Part shown: positions 48,779 through 57,912 of the stretch, in pieces
Position numbering within the stretch: position 1 is the first letter of the stretch
How the letters are laid out: the number at the start of each line of letters is the position of its first letter
Source of the DNA: Roseateles hydrophilus
GTDB taxonomy: Bacteria; Pseudomonadota; Gammaproteobacteria; Burkholderiales; Burkholderiaceae_C
DNA: 64,000 nt
Assembly: GCF_026712245.1 (NCBI RefSeq)
Contig: NZ_JAPPUY010000002.1
Location: 959,196 to 1,023,195, forward strand
Direction of reading: 5' to 3'
The notes under the pieces: generated by a model
What the model was told of the DNA's origin: nothing
Seen by the model: the letters and a program-made list of their open reading frames with translations, nothing else
The model's database searches: none
Position numbers and translations under genes: made by a program

Positions 48779-49270
48779 ATGCAAGCCTCTCGACATGACG
48801 CCTGGGTGGGGTTCTTCGTGCTGCTGGGTGGCGCGGCGCTGCTCTTCCTGGCATTGAAGGCCGGCAATCTGCTCAGCCTCAATTTCGATGCCACCTACCA
48901 GGTGTCGGCGCGCTTCGACAACATCGGCGGCCTGAAGCCCAATGCGGCGGTCAAGAGTGCCGGCGTGGTCGTGGGGCGCGTGGAGTCCATCAGCTTCGAC
49001 GACAAGACCTTCCAGGCCAAGGTCGTCATCAACCTGAACAAGAACACCGCCTTCCCCAAGGACAGCTCGGCCAAGATCCTGACGTCGGGCCTGCTTGGTG
49101 AGCAGTACATCGGCCTGGAGCCGGGCGCCGACGAGAAGAACCTGGCCAGCGGCGACCTCATCAAGCAGACGCAAAGCGCTGTCGTGCTGGAGAACCTGAT
49201 CGGCCAGTTCATCAACAGCAAGGCGTCCGACATGGGCAGCGCTGCGCCGGCCGGCGGGAGCAAGCCGTGA
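48779..49270 (+). CDS. mlaD: MlaD, MCE-domain lipid transport protein
   Basis: 163 residues: one N-terminal helix (WVGFFVLLGGAALLFLALKA), then a single MCE domain (ARFDNIGGLKPNAAVKSAGV; GRVESISFDD; SAKILTSGLLGEQYIGLEPG). It forms a hexameric ring in the periplasm attached to MlaE. Nineteen bases after mlaE. Confidence 0.95.
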   Translation: MQASRHDAWVGFFVLLGGAALLFLALKAGNLLSLNFDATYQVSARFDNIGGLKPNAAVKSAGVVVGRVESISFDDKTFQAKVVINLNKNTAFPKDSSAKILTSGLLGEQYIGLEPGADEKNLASGDLIKQTQSAVVLENLIGQFINSKASDMGSAAPAGGSKP

Positions 49271-50100
49271 TGCGCCGCCTGGTGCGAGGGCTCGCCGTGC
49301 TGGCGCTGGCCGTTGGCCTGGCGGGCTGCCAGACCGTGCAGGGTGTGGGCACGCGCATCGAGCGCGCGGTCGACAAGGTCATGGGGTCCAAGGGCCAGCG
49401 GCTGGACCCATGGGAGAACTGGAACCGCAAGGTCTTCGCCTTCAACGAGAAGCTGGACGCCCACGTGCTCAAGCCCGTGGCGACCGCTTACTCCGAGGTC
49501 GTGCCGGCGCCCATCCGCACCGGCATCGACAACTTCTTCGGCAACATCGGCGACGCCTGGTCGGCGGTCAACCTGGTGCTGCAGGGGCGTTTCAAGCCCG
49601 GCATCGAGCAGGGCATGCGCTTCGCCGTGAACTCCACCCTCGGCCTGGCCGGTGTGCTGGACATCGCCACCGAGGCAGGTCTGGAGAAGAACAGCCAGGA
49701 CTTCGGCAAGACCTTGGGCCACTGGGGCATGGGCACGGGCGCCTATGTCGTGTGGCCGCTGTTCGGCCCGTCGTCCGTGCGGGATTCGCTGGCCCTGCCG
49801 GTGGACTGGCAGGTGTCGCCCGCCAACCTGTTTGACGACGGCAGCAAGCGGGTGCTGATCACCTCGCTGAACATCGTCAACACACGGGCCAACTTCCTGC
49901 GCGCTGGTGAAATGCTGGAAGGCATTGCGCTGGACAAGTACACCTTCTACCGCGACGCCTACCTGCAGCGCCGCGGCAGTTTCGATGACGACGATGAGGT
50001 TGAGGTGCTGGTGCCGGGTGACGCCGCGTCGGCGCCCGCCACGGAGCCGGCGCCCACCGTCAAGAAGCCCGCCGATCCGGCCCCCGCCACGGCGCGGTGA
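49270..50100 (+). CDS. mlaA: MlaA (VacJ), outer-membrane lipoprotein of lipid asymmetry
   Basis: 276 residues; ATG at 49270 overlaps the mlaD stop (a GTG three bases upstream is possible). Lipobox LAGC after a short signal peptide, then DPWENWNRKVFAFNEKLD, the VacJ signature, PIRTGIDNFFGNIGD, WGMGTGAYVVWPLFGPSSVR. Removes mislocalised phospholipid from the outer leaflet and hands it to MlaC. The tail is Pro/Ala-rich and acidic. In enterobacteria this gene is separate; here it is inside the operon. Confidence 0.94.
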   Translation: MRRLVRGLAVLALAVGLAGCQTVQGVGTRIERAVDKVMGSKGQRLDPWENWNRKVFAFNEKLDAHVLKPVATAYSEVVPAPIRTGIDNFFGNIGDAWSAVNLVLQGRFKPGIEQGMRFAVNSTLGLAGVLDIATEAGLEKNSQDFGKTLGHWGMGTGAYVVWPLFGPSSVRDSLALPVDWQVSPANLFDDGSKRVLITSLNIVNTRANFLRAGEMLEGIALDKYTFYRDAYLQRRGSFDDDDEVEVLVPGDAASAPATEPAPTVKKPADPAPATAR

Positions 50101-50155
50101 ACCAAAACCCGGGCTGGCGCGTTGAGTGCCCGTCCCGTTTCGAGAAAGCGACACC

Positions 50156-50794
50156 ATGACTCTGATGTCCTCCCTGCGCCGCCACCTGCTCGTGGCCGCT
50201 GCCATCGCCTCGCTGGGCCTGACCCAGACGGCCCAGGCTGCCGACGGCAGCGCCCCTGACCAACTCATCCGCGGCCTGTCCATCGAGGTGCTGGAAGCGG
50301 TCAAGTCCGACAAAGAGATCCAGGCCGGCAACGTCGGCAAGATCGTCGCCTTGGTTGATGCCAAGGTGATGCCGCACGTGAACTTCCAGCGCATGACGGC
50401 GTCGGCCGTTGGCCGTTTCTGGCGCCAGGCGACGCCTGACCAGCAGACCAAGCTGCAGGCCGAGTTCAAGACGCTGTTGGTGCGTACCTACGCTGGCGCG
50501 CTGACGCAGGTGAAGGACCAGCAGATCGGCCTGAAGCCGCTGCGCGCGCAGCCGACGGACACCGAGGTCGTCGTGCGCACCGAGATCCGTGGCAAGGGCG
50601 ATCCCATCCAGCTGGACTACCGCCTGGAGAAGACGGGTGCGGTCTGGAAGATCTATGACGTCAACGTGCTGGGCATCTGGCTGGCGGATCAGTACCGCAA
50701 CAGCTTTGCCCAGGAAATCGGCGCCAACGGCATCGATGGGCTGATCAAGAGCCTGGCCGACAAGAACGCCAAGGCTGGCGCAGCCAAGGCCTGA
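50156..50794 (+). CDS. mlaC: MlaC, periplasmic phospholipid carrier
   Basis: 212 residues from ATG at 50156. Signal peptide ends QAADG; mature part has ALVDAKVMPHVNFQRMTASA, GRFWRQATPDQQTKLQAEF, LVRTYAGAL and KIYDVNVLGIWLADQYRNSF, all typical of MlaC. Shuttles phospholipids between MlaA and the MlaFEDB complex. Confidence 0.95.
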   Translation: MTLMSSLRRHLLVAAAIASLGLTQTAQAADGSAPDQLIRGLSIEVLEAVKSDKEIQAGNVGKIVALVDAKVMPHVNFQRMTASAVGRFWRQATPDQQTKLQAEFKTLLVRTYAGALTQVKDQQIGLKPLRAQPTDTEVVVRTEIRGKGDPIQLDYRLEKTGAVWKIYDVNVLGIWLADQYRNSFAQEIGANGIDGLIKSLADKNAKAGAAKA

Positions 50795-50796
50795 CC

Positions 50797-51108
50797 TTGA
50801 GCGGCTTGAAGCTCCCCGCGCGGTTGCGCATGGACGGCGCCCGCGCCGCCTGGGCGCAGATGTCGCCCGCGCTGCGCGCCGAGGCTGCGCAGGTGTTGGC
50901 GGCGGCGGGTCGTGAGGTGCGGCTGTCGGCGGCCGAGTTGAAGGACTTCGATTCGTCGGCGCTGAGCCTGCTGCTGTCGGCGGCCCGCCAGTGCGGCGAG
51001 CAGGGCGCCACGCTCAAGCTGGACGGCGCGCCTGACAAGCTGCGCGAGCTGGCACGCGTCTATGGCGTGGCCGAGTTGCTCTGGCCGGTGAGCGTCCAAG
51101 GCGCCTGA
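50797..51108 (+). CDS. mlaB: MlaB, STAS-domain protein
   Basis: 103 residues with a TTG start 2 bases after mlaC. The STAS core is visible as KDFDSSALSLLLSAARQCGE with the conserved Ser pair and LKLDGAPDKLRELARVYGVAELL. In the family it stabilises MlaF. Last gene of the mla operon. Confidence 0.88.
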   Translation: MSGLKLPARLRMDGARAAWAQMSPALRAEAAQVLAAAGREVRLSAAELKDFDSSALSLLLSAARQCGEQGATLKLDGAPDKLRELARVYGVAELLWPVSVQGA

Positions 51109-51253
51109 CGCTGGGCCGAGCGCCGGGCTGCCCCAAGCCGGCCCGTTTGGCGATGTGCGCGCCGCTCGATGCGGCGAGCATCGCCGTCCCCTCGGGGGAC
51201 CGGTTGGTCGCGCCCGCGTTCAGCGAGGCGAGACCGGACGAGGGGCCGCCCAG
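51109..51253. other. Convergent intergenic region mlaB-hexR with dyad elements
   Basis: 145 very GC-rich bases with several inverted motifs, including GTCCCCTCGGGGGAC at 51186-51200 and GCCGCTCGATGCGGC near 51160. There is no T run, so no standard terminator. Sequences of this style are often dispersed intergenic repeats in Burkholderiales, but only one copy is in the window. Confidence 0.4.
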
Positions 51254-52120
51254 TCAGCCGGCGTAGCGCTTGGCACGCAGGTTCTTCTTGATCTCCTGCA
51301 GCACCGGTCGCAGGTGCTGGCCCAGCTTCAGCGCCACACCGGTCGTCAGGATGTCCACGGCGATCAGGTGCAGCAGCCGCGACACCATGGGGCTGTAGCG
51401 GTCGAAGTCCTCGGGGTGATCCACCGCCAGCAGGATCTGGCCCGGGCCCAGCGCCAGCTGCGCCAGCGGCGACGCGCTGGCCGTGATGATGATGATGGTC
51501 GCGCCCTTCTTGCGCGCGATCTCGGCGGCGTCCAGCAGGTCGCGGCTGCGGCCGGAGTTGCTGATGATGACGGCGCAGTCGCCGGGCTGCAGCATGGTCG
51601 CGCTCATCAACTGCACGTGGCCGTCGCTGGTGGCGACGGTGTTCACGCCCAGGCGGAAGAACTTGTGCTGCGCGTCCTGGGCGACGATGCCGGAGTTGCC
51701 GACGCCGTAGAACTCGATGCGCTTGTTGTGGCGGGCCGAGTCTGCCAGCGCGTCAATCGCGCGCTCGAAGGCATGGCTGGCGGCGTCGTTGCGGTAGTGC
51801 AGCAAGGCGGCTACAGCGTTGTCAACGACCTTGACGATGACGTCGCCGGGCTTGTCGTCCTCGTCCACCGCGCGGTGCACGAAGGGCACGCCTTCGTTGA
51901 CGCTGCCGGCGAGCTTGAGCTTGAAGTCGGCCAGGCCGTCATAGCCCACACTGCGGCAGAAGCGCACCACCGTCGGCTTGCTCACGTGCGAGCGGTCGGC
52001 CAGCTCGCTGACCGGCAGGTTGGCAAAGCTGCGGGCATCGGCCAGCAGCAGCTTGGCGACGCGCTGTTCGGCCGGGGGCAGCGCCGGCAGGGCGGCCTTC
52101 ACGCGCTCCAGGATGCTCAT
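51254..52120 (-). CDS. hexR: HexR, RpiR-family transcriptional regulator
   Basis: 288 residues from ATG at 52120 (MSILERVKAALPALPPAEQR); upstream in-frame codons overlap zwf. N-terminal RpiR helix-turn-helix (PVSELADRSHVSKPTVVRFC), then a SIS sugar-phosphate-binding domain (RIEFYGVGNSGIVAQDAQHK; CAVIISNSGRSRDLLDAAE). HexR represses central carbon genes and is released by KDPG. Directly downstream of zwf and facing tal-pgi, its likely targets. Confidence 0.9.
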   Translation of the reverse strand: MSILERVKAALPALPPAEQRVAKLLLADARSFANLPVSELADRSHVSKPTVVRFCRSVGYDGLADFKLKLAGSVNEGVPFVHRAVDEDDKPGDVIVKVVDNAVAALLHYRNDAASHAFERAIDALADSARHNKRIEFYGVGNSGIVAQDAQHKFFRLGVNTVATSDGHVQLMSATMLQPGDCAVIISNSGRSRDLLDAAEIARKKGATIIIITASASPLAQLALGPGQILLAVDHPEDFDRYSPMVSRLLHLIAVDILTTGVALKLGQHLRPVLQEIKKNLRAKRYAG

Positions 52121-52166
52121 GTCCGCTCTCCGCTCATGGCTCGTGTGGTTCGCCCCTTGGCGGCCC

Positions 52167-53612
52167 TCATTGCTCTTCTGCCCACGAGAAGCCATCGCGC
52201 GCCACCAGGGCGCTGGCCGCGGCAGGCCCCCAGGAGCCTGCGGCGTAAGGGCGCGGGCCGTTGCCGTCTGCCGCCCAGGCATCCAGGATGGGCTCGACCC
52301 AGCGCCAGGCCTGCTCCTGCTCGTCGCTGCGCACGAACAGATTCAGCCGGCCGGCGATCGCGTCCAGCAGCAGGCGCTCGTAGGCGCCGACGCGATGGGT
52401 GGCAAAGGCTTTGTCGAAGTCCAGGTCCAGCGACACCGGCGTCAGCTGCTCGCCGGCCCCGGCACCCTTCTGGGCCAGCAGCTGGAGTTCCAGCCCGTCT
52501 TCCGGCTGCAGCTTGATGACCAGCCGGTTGGGCAAGCTTGCACCCGGGAAGATCTGGTGCGGGACGGGGCGGAAGTTGACGACGATCTGCGCATCCCGCG
52601 CGGCCAGGCGCTTGCCGGTGCGAAGGTAGAACGGCACGCCGGCCCAGCGCCAGTTCTCGACCTCGGTGCGCAGAGCCACGAAGGTCTCGCAGGCACTGTC
52701 GGCCGGCACCTTGACCTCTTCCAAGTAGCCGGGCGCGGGTTGACCACCGCACATGCCGGCGCGGTACTGGCCGCGCACCACGTCGCGGCTGACCGACTCC
52801 CGCGTGAAGGGCTTGAGCGCGCGCAGCACCTTGAGCTTCTCGTCGCGGATGGCGTCGGCGTCGTTGCTGGCCGGCGGCTCCATGGCGATCATGGTCAGCA
52901 GCTGCAGCGCATGGTTCTGGATCATGTCGCGCAGCGCGCCGGTGCCGTCGTAGAACGCGCCGCGCGTGCCCACGCCCAGCTGTTCGGCCAGCGTGATCTG
53001 GATGTTGGCGATGCTTTCGCGGCGCCACAGCGGTTCGAACAGCGCATTGCCGAAGCGCAGCGCCATCAGGTTCTGCACCGAGGGCTTGCCGAGGTAGTGG
53101 TCGATGCGGAAGGCCTGGCGCTCGGCGAACACCGAGCGCACGGTGCGGTTGATTTCCTGCGCGCTGGCCAGGTCGTGGCCCAGCGGCTTTTCCAGCACCA
53201 CGCGCACCTTGTCGTGGTTCAGGCCCACGGCGCCGAGTTGCTGGCAGATGCCGGTGAACAGGTGCGGGCTGGTGGCGAGATACAGCACGACGGTGTCGGC
53301 ATTGCGCGCGTCCAGCCAGTCCTTCAGGCCCTGGTAGTGCTCGGGCTGGGACAGGTCCATGCGCTTGTAGTGCACCAGCGCGGCGAAGCGCTCGAACTCC
53401 TCGTCGCTCGGGCGCTTGCCAGCCTCGACCTCGCGGAAGCGCTCCTTCAGCCACTCGCGGTAGCGCTCGTCGGTCTGATCGTCACGGGCGACGGCGAGAA
53501 TGCGGCCGCCCTCGGGCAGCTTGCCGTGCCGGAAGGCCTGGAACAGCGCGGGCATCAGCTTGCGCCACGTCAGGTCGCCGGTACCACCAAAGAACACGAG
53601 ATCGAAGGACAT
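52167..53612 (-). CDS. zwf: Glucose-6-phosphate 1-dehydrogenase
   Basis: 481 residues. NADP-binding FGGTGDLTWRKLMPALF near the N-terminus, catalytic RIDHYLGKPSVQNL, and CFG-like substrate loops (VGTRGAFYDGTGALRDMIQNH; RTGKRLAARDAQIVV). First step of the oxidative pentose phosphate and Entner-Doudoroff routes. Forms a likely zwf-hexR operon with hexR 46 bases downstream. Confidence 0.96.
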   Translation of the reverse strand: MSFDLVFFGGTGDLTWRKLMPALFQAFRHGKLPEGGRILAVARDDQTDERYREWLKERFREVEAGKRPSDEEFERFAALVHYKRMDLSQPEHYQGLKDWLDARNADTVVLYLATSPHLFTGICQQLGAVGLNHDKVRVVLEKPLGHDLASAQEINRTVRSVFAERQAFRIDHYLGKPSVQNLMALRFGNALFEPLWRRESIANIQITLAEQLGVGTRGAFYDGTGALRDMIQNHALQLLTMIAMEPPASNDADAIRDEKLKVLRALKPFTRESVSRDVVRGQYRAGMCGGQPAPGYLEEVKVPADSACETFVALRTEVENWRWAGVPFYLRTGKRLAARDAQIVVNFRPVPHQIFPGASLPNRLVIKLQPEDGLELQLLAQKGAGAGEQLTPVSLDLDFDKAFATHRVGAYERLLLDAIAGRLNLFVRSDEQEQAWRWVEPILDAWAADGNGPRPYAAGSWGPAAASALVARDGFSWAEEQ

Positions 53613-53658
53613 CGGGAGCGTCTCCAGGCCAGGCCCACGCAGGGGGCGCTAACCGTTG

Positions 53659-53673
53659 TGTAACTAAGTTTCG
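53659..53673. promoter_or_regulatory. Candidate HexR operator between zwf and tal
   Basis: TGTAACTAAGTTTCG matches 11 of 15 positions of the HexR palindrome TGTAATTWAATTACA known from gamma- and some betaproteobacteria. It lies in the 111-base divergent region between zwf and tal, A/T-rich against a GC-rich background. Pattern-based assignment only. Confidence 0.35.
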
Positions 53674-53723
53674 TGAAATACTATGCAGCAGTTTCTTCGC
53701 CGGGTCAATCCGGAGCTCAAGCC

Positions 53724-54665
53724 ATGAACCAGCTCGACCAACTCAAGTCCTTCACCACCGTGGTTGCAGACACCGGCAACTTCCTGCAGCTGGCGCAGTT
53801 CGCGCCGCGCGACGCGACGACCAACCCTTCGCTGATCCTGAAGGCCGTGCAGTCGCCTGATTACGCGCCGCTGCTGAAGGAGACGGTTGACGCCCACCGC
53901 GGCAAGCCGCTGGACGAGATCGTCGACCACGTGCTGGTGCGCTTCGGCCTGGAGATCCTGAAGGTCGTGCCGGGCCGCGTGTCGACCGAGGTCGATGCAC
54001 GCCTGTCGTTCGACAAGGCCGCCAGCCTGTTCCGCGCGCGCCGCATCATCGGCCTGTACGAAGCCGCCGGTATCTCGCGCGAGCGCGTGCTGATTAAGCT
54101 GGCGTCCACGTGGGAAGGCATCCAGGCCGCCGCCGAGCTGGAGCGCGAAGGCATCCGCTGCAACCTGACGCTGCTGTTCGCGTTCGCGCAGGCCGTGGCC
54201 TGCGGCGAGGCCAAGGTGCAGCTGATCTCGCCCTTCGTCGGCCGCATCTACGACTGGTACAAGAAGCAGGCCGGCGCCAGCTGGGACGAGGCCGCGATGG
54301 CGGGCGTCAACGACCCGGGCGTGAAGTCGGTGTCGCAGATCTACGCCTACTTCAAGCAGCACGGCATCAAGACCGAGGTGATGGGCGCAAGCTTCCGCAA
54401 CATCGGCCAGATCCAGGCACTGGCGGGCTGCGACCTGCTGACCATCAGCCCCGATCTGCTGGCGCAGCTGCAGGCCGCAGACGCCAAGCTGGAGCGCGTG
54501 CTGGACCCGGCCAAGGCCGCAGCCATGCCCGCCATCCACCTGGATGAGGCCGCCTTCCGCTTCGCGCTGAACGAGGACGCGATGGCCACCGAGAAGCTGG
54601 CCGAAGGCATCCGCCTGTTCGCCGTCGACGCCGGCAAGCTCGACAAGCTCATCGAGGCGGCCTGA
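53724..54665 (+). CDS. tal: Transaldolase
   Basis: 313 residues from ATG at 53724 ([20 protein letters not shown]). Contains [12 protein letters not shown] and the Schiff-base lysine (about K125) in [12 protein letters not shown], followed by [12 protein letters not shown] and [10 protein letters not shown]. Class I transaldolase of the non-oxidative pentose phosphate pathway. Starts an apparent tal-pgi-HAD operon divergent from zwf. Confidence 0.96.
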   Translation: MNQLDQLKSFTTVVADTGNFLQLAQFAPRDATTNPSLILKAVQSPDYAPLLKETVDAHRGKPLDEIVDHVLVRFGLEILKVVPGRVSTEVDARLSFDKAASLFRARRIIGLYEAAGISRERVLIKLASTWEGIQAAAELEREGIRCNLTLLFAFAQAVACGEAKVQLISPFVGRIYDWYKKQAGASWDEAAMAGVNDPGVKSVSQIYAYFKQHGIKTEVMGASFRNIGQIQALAGCDLLTISPDLLAQLQAADAKLERVLDPAKAAAMPAIHLDEAAFRFALNEDAMATEKLAEGIRLFAVDAGKLDKLIEAA

Positions 54666-54666
54666 C

Positions 54667-56289
54667 ATGACGATGCGCTGCGACCTCTCCCCCGTTTGGG
54701 CCGAACTGCAAGCCCACTACGCCGCGAGTGGTCGCGGCTTCGACATCCGCGAGGCCTTCCGGGCTGATGCGGGCCGTTTCGGCGCGCTGTCGTTCGAAGC
54801 GCCCGAGGTCTTTGCCGACCTGTCCAAGAACCGCATCGACGCGCCCACGCTGGCGCTGCTGCTGAAGCTGGCCGCCGACTGCGGCCTGGCCGCGCGCCGC
54901 GACGCGCTGCTGCGCGGTGAGCCGGTCAACCACACCGAAGGCCGCGCGGTGCTGCACACGGCGCTGCGCGCGCCGGCCGGCAGCGACGCGCCGTTCAATG
55001 CCGACGTGCAGGCCTCGCTGGACGCGATGCTGGCCTTTGCCGAGAGCGTGCGGCGCGGCGAGCGCGGTGACATCACCGATGTGGTCCACATCGGCATCGG
55101 CGGCAGCGACCTGGGCCCGGCGATGGTTGTGCAGGCGTTGCAGGCGTTCACCCGCCGCGACCTGAAGCTGCATTTCGTCTCCAACGTCGACGGCCACGAC
55201 CTGGCGCCGGTGCTGGCAGGCCTGGACGCGAAGCGCACGCTGTTCGTCATCGCGTCCAAGACCTTCACGACGCAGGAAACGCTGGCCAACGCGCAGGCCG
55301 CCAAGGCCTGGTTCCTGAGCCAGGGCGGCACGGACGTGGCGCGCCACTTCGTCGCCACCAGCAGCAACACCGCTGCGGCGGCCGCGTTCGGCATCGACAC
55401 CGCCTTCGGCTTCTGGGACTGGGTGGGCGGCCGCTACTCCCTGTGGTCGGTGATCGGCCTGCCCATCGCCATTGCCGTCGGCGCCGACAACTTCCGCCAA
55501 CTGCTGGCCGGCGCGCATGCGATGGACCACCACTTCGCCACCGCACCGCTGGCGCAGAACCTGCCGGTGCTGCTGGGCCTGGTCGACATCTGGTATCGCA
55601 ACTTCCACGGCTTCACGAGCCGCAGCGTGGCGCCCTACCACCAGGGGCTGCGCCGTCTGCCTGCCTATCTGCAGCAACTGGAGATGGAGAGCAACGGCAA
55701 GGGCGTGGACCTGGACGGCAACGCACTGGCCGTGGCCACGTCGCCGGTCGTCTGGGGCGAAGCCGGCACCAACGGCCAGCATGCCTACTTCCAGATGCTG
55801 CACCAGGGCACGGACGTCATCCCCGTCGAGTTCATCGCCGTGAAGCGCCCCAACCATGGCGTGACCGGCGAGCTGGCCGAGAAGCTGGCCGACCAGCACC
55901 GCAAGCTGCTGGCCAACTGCCTGGCGCAGAGCCAGGCGCTGATGCAGGGCAAGACCGCCGCCGAGGCGCTGACCGAGAAGGCGCCGACGGCCTCGGCCAC
56001 GCTGGACCGAGATGTGCTGTCCCGCCACCGCAGCTTCCCTGGCAATCGTCCGAGCACGACGCTGGTGCTGGACGCGCTGACGCCGCGCTCGCTGGGTGCG
56101 CTGATTGCGCTGTACGAGCACCGCGTCTTTGTGACTGGCGCGCTGTGGGGCATCAACAGCTTCGACCAGTGGGGCGTGGAGCTCGGCAAGGCGCTGTGCA
56201 ACCAGTTGCTGCCGCGGCTGGATTCCGGCGACACGGCGGGCCTGGACGGCTCCACGGCCGGCCTGCTGGCTCGCCTGACCTCGGCATGA
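54667..56289 (+). CDS. pgi: Glucose-6-phosphate isomerase
   Basis: 540 residues, typical length. Motifs: VHIGIGGSDLGP, the phosphate-binding SKTFTTQETLANA, catalytic base region WGEAGTNGQHAYFQMLHQG, and the C-terminal LWGINSFDQWGVELGK signature. One base after tal. Interconverts glucose-6-phosphate and fructose-6-phosphate. Confidence 0.96.
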   Translation: MTMRCDLSPVWAELQAHYAASGRGFDIREAFRADAGRFGALSFEAPEVFADLSKNRIDAPTLALLLKLAADCGLAARRDALLRGEPVNHTEGRAVLHTALRAPAGSDAPFNADVQASLDAMLAFAESVRRGERGDITDVVHIGIGGSDLGPAMVVQALQAFTRRDLKLHFVSNVDGHDLAPVLAGLDAKRTLFVIASKTFTTQETLANAQAAKAWFLSQGGTDVARHFVATSSNTAAAAAFGIDTAFGFWDWVGGRYSLWSVIGLPIAIAVGADNFRQLLAGAHAMDHHFATAPLAQNLPVLLGLVDIWYRNFHGFTSRSVAPYHQGLRRLPAYLQQLEMESNGKGVDLDGNALAVATSPVVWGEAGTNGQHAYFQMLHQGTDVIPVEFIAVKRPNHGVTGELAEKLADQHRKLLANCLAQSQALMQGKTAAEALTEKAPTASATLDRDVLSRHRSFPGNRPSTTLVLDALTPRSLGALIALYEHRVFVTGALWGINSFDQWGVELGKALCNQLLPRLDSGDTAGLDGSTAGLLARLTSA

Positions 56290-56906
56290 AGATCGTCTTC
56301 GACTTCGGCGGCGTCGTCTTCCGCTGGCACCCGGCCAGCTTCCTGGCGCGCGTCTGGCCGCACCGCATCGAGACGCTGGAGCAGGGCGCCCAGGTCGCGG
56401 CGGTGTTCTTCCAGAACTACGGCGGCGACTGGGGCCTGTTCGACCAGGGCTTGATCGGTGCCGACGAAGTGGTGCGCCGCATCTCGGCGCGCACCGGCTG
56501 GCCGCGTGGCGAGGTCGAGGCCGTCGTGCGCGCTGTGCCTGACGAGTTGATGGCCATTCCGGCCAGTGTCGTGCTGATCCGCGATCTCCTGGCCGCCGGG
56601 CACACCTTGCATTTCCTGTCCAACATGCCCGAGCCTTATGCCGACCACCTCAGCCGGACGTACCCGCTGAACGAGTGGTTCACATCGGGCATCTTCTCGG
56701 GCCGCGTCAAGCAGAGCAAGCCGGGGGCGGAGATCTACGCCATGGCCGAACGCCAGTTCGGCGCCACGCCATCTGAGTTGCTGTTCATCGACGACCATCC
56801 GGTCAACATCGATGCCGCACTGGCGCGCGACTGGCAGGCCTTCCTGTTCACGGATGCGGCCAGCGCCCGGCGTGAGTTGGTGTCTCGCCGCCTGCTGAAC
56901 GCCTGA
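56286..56906 (+). CDS. HAD-family phosphatase (YihX-like)
   Basis: 206 residues from ATG at 56286, overlapping pgi by 4 bases. HAD motifs: IVFDFGGVVF (nucleophile Asp, with the D-x-G variant seen in YihX), HFLSNMPE (motif II), KQSKPGAEIY (motif III Lys) and LFIDDHPVNIDAA (motif IV). YihX of E. coli removes phosphate from glucose-1-phosphate; the operon with pgi fits a sugar phosphate substrate, but specificity cannot be read from sequence. Confidence 0.85.
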   Translation: MKIVFDFGGVVFRWHPASFLARVWPHRIETLEQGAQVAAVFFQNYGGDWGLFDQGLIGADEVVRRISARTGWPRGEVEAVVRAVPDELMAIPASVVLIRDLLAAGHTLHFLSNMPEPYADHLSRTYPLNEWFTSGIFSGRVKQSKPGAEIYAMAERQFGATPSELLFIDDHPVNIDAALARDWQAFLFTDAASARRELVSRRLLNA

Positions 56907-56933
56907 GGCGTGGCCTGCCGGCAGGGCCGGCGC

Positions 56934-57146
56934 CTAGTGCAGGTGCTGGCCGTCGGGGCCGAGTTCGTCGGGGTCTTGCGGCGGTGCGGCCGGCACGCGG
57001 AAGCTTTCGCTGGCCCACGCGCCCAGGTCGATCTGTCGGCAGCGTTCGCTGCAGAACGGCCGCCACTTGTTGCTGGGCGCGAAGACGCTGTCGCCGCTGC
57101 ACTGCGGGCAACGCACCAGGCGCTCCCCTTGGGCGTTCTTCTTCAT
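56934..57146 (-). CDS. yacG: YacG, zinc-ribbon DNA gyrase inhibitor
   Basis: 70 residues from ATG at 57146 overlapping the zapD stop (ATGA). Zinc ligands C-x2-C in RCPQCSG and C-x3-C in [15 protein letters not shown], which together are diagnostic of YacG. Binds GyrB and inhibits gyrase in E. coli. The C-terminal tail is acidic. Confidence 0.93.
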   Translation of the reverse strand: MKKNAQGERLVRCPQCSGDSVFAPSNKWRPFCSERCRQIDLGAWASESFRVPAAPPQDPDELGPDGQHLH

Positions 57147-57898
57147 TGGCACAGCGTCAGTTCGAAACCGGTGTCCTCGGGGGCCAGCTTCAGCCGGCCT
57201 TCCTCGTCCTGCCGCATCAGCCGGATGGACACCATCAGCCGGTGGCCGGTGATCTCGGGGATGAGGCCCAGGCTGGGATCGATGCGCATGCGCAGCAGCT
57301 GGTAGACGCGGCCGGCTGGCAGGCTCTGCTGGAACTGGCCCGCATTGGCGGCGACCTTGTGTGGCGTGCCTGAATCGCGCAGCAGGCCCAGCAGCAGTTG
57401 CAGCGCCTCGGCCAGCGGCATCAGCGACTGCGCCCAGGCCATCAGGTCCTTGCGGCGGCGGACGGGCAGCAGTTGCTGCCAGTGATAGTAGGCCGGCAGG
57501 TCGAACTCGCAGGTCCCGCCCGGGATGCTGATGCGGCTGCGGATGCTCATCAGCCACTCATTGCTGCTCAGCGCGGCGCCGGTCTTGCCGCTTTGTGCGT
57601 TCAGCCGCTGGAAGGCGCCGTCGAGGCGGGCGATGACTTCGTCCAGACGCGCCTCGTCCACACCAGGGCTGCCGCGGTAGGCGCTGAACTGGGCCTTGTG
57701 CTTTTCCAGTTCCTTCAGCAGGTCGCTCTTCAGGTCGGCACGCGAGGCGACGTCGAGGATCTCGAACAGGGAGACCAGCGCGAAGTGGTGGTCCAGCGCG
57801 GGGTCGCGGGCCATCAGCGCACCGAAGCGGTCAAACAGGTGTTCGAGGCGAAGCATCGTGCGGATGCTTTCGTTGAACGGGTACTCGTACAGGACCAC
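57143..57898 (-). CDS. zapD: ZapD, cell division protein (FtsZ bundling)
   Basis: 251 residues. Starts [22 protein letters not shown], the hallmark of ZapD/YacF, followed by [20 protein letters not shown], and C-terminal [11 protein letters not shown]. It cross-links FtsZ filaments in the Z ring. Between coaE and yacG as in E. coli. Confidence 0.94.
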   Translation of the reverse strand: MVLYEYPFNESIRTMLRLEHLFDRFGALMARDPALDHHFALVSLFEILDVASRADLKSDLLKELEKHKAQFSAYRGSPGVDEARLDEVIARLDGAFQRLNAQSGKTGAALSSNEWLMSIRSRISIPGGTCEFDLPAYYHWQQLLPVRRRKDLMAWAQSLMPLAEALQLLLGLLRDSGTPHKVAANAGQFQQSLPAGRVYQLLRMRIDPSLGLIPEITGHRLMVSIRLMRQDEEGRLKLAPEDTGFELTLCQ

Positions 57899-57912
57899 GG
57901 CGCAGGCTTCAG

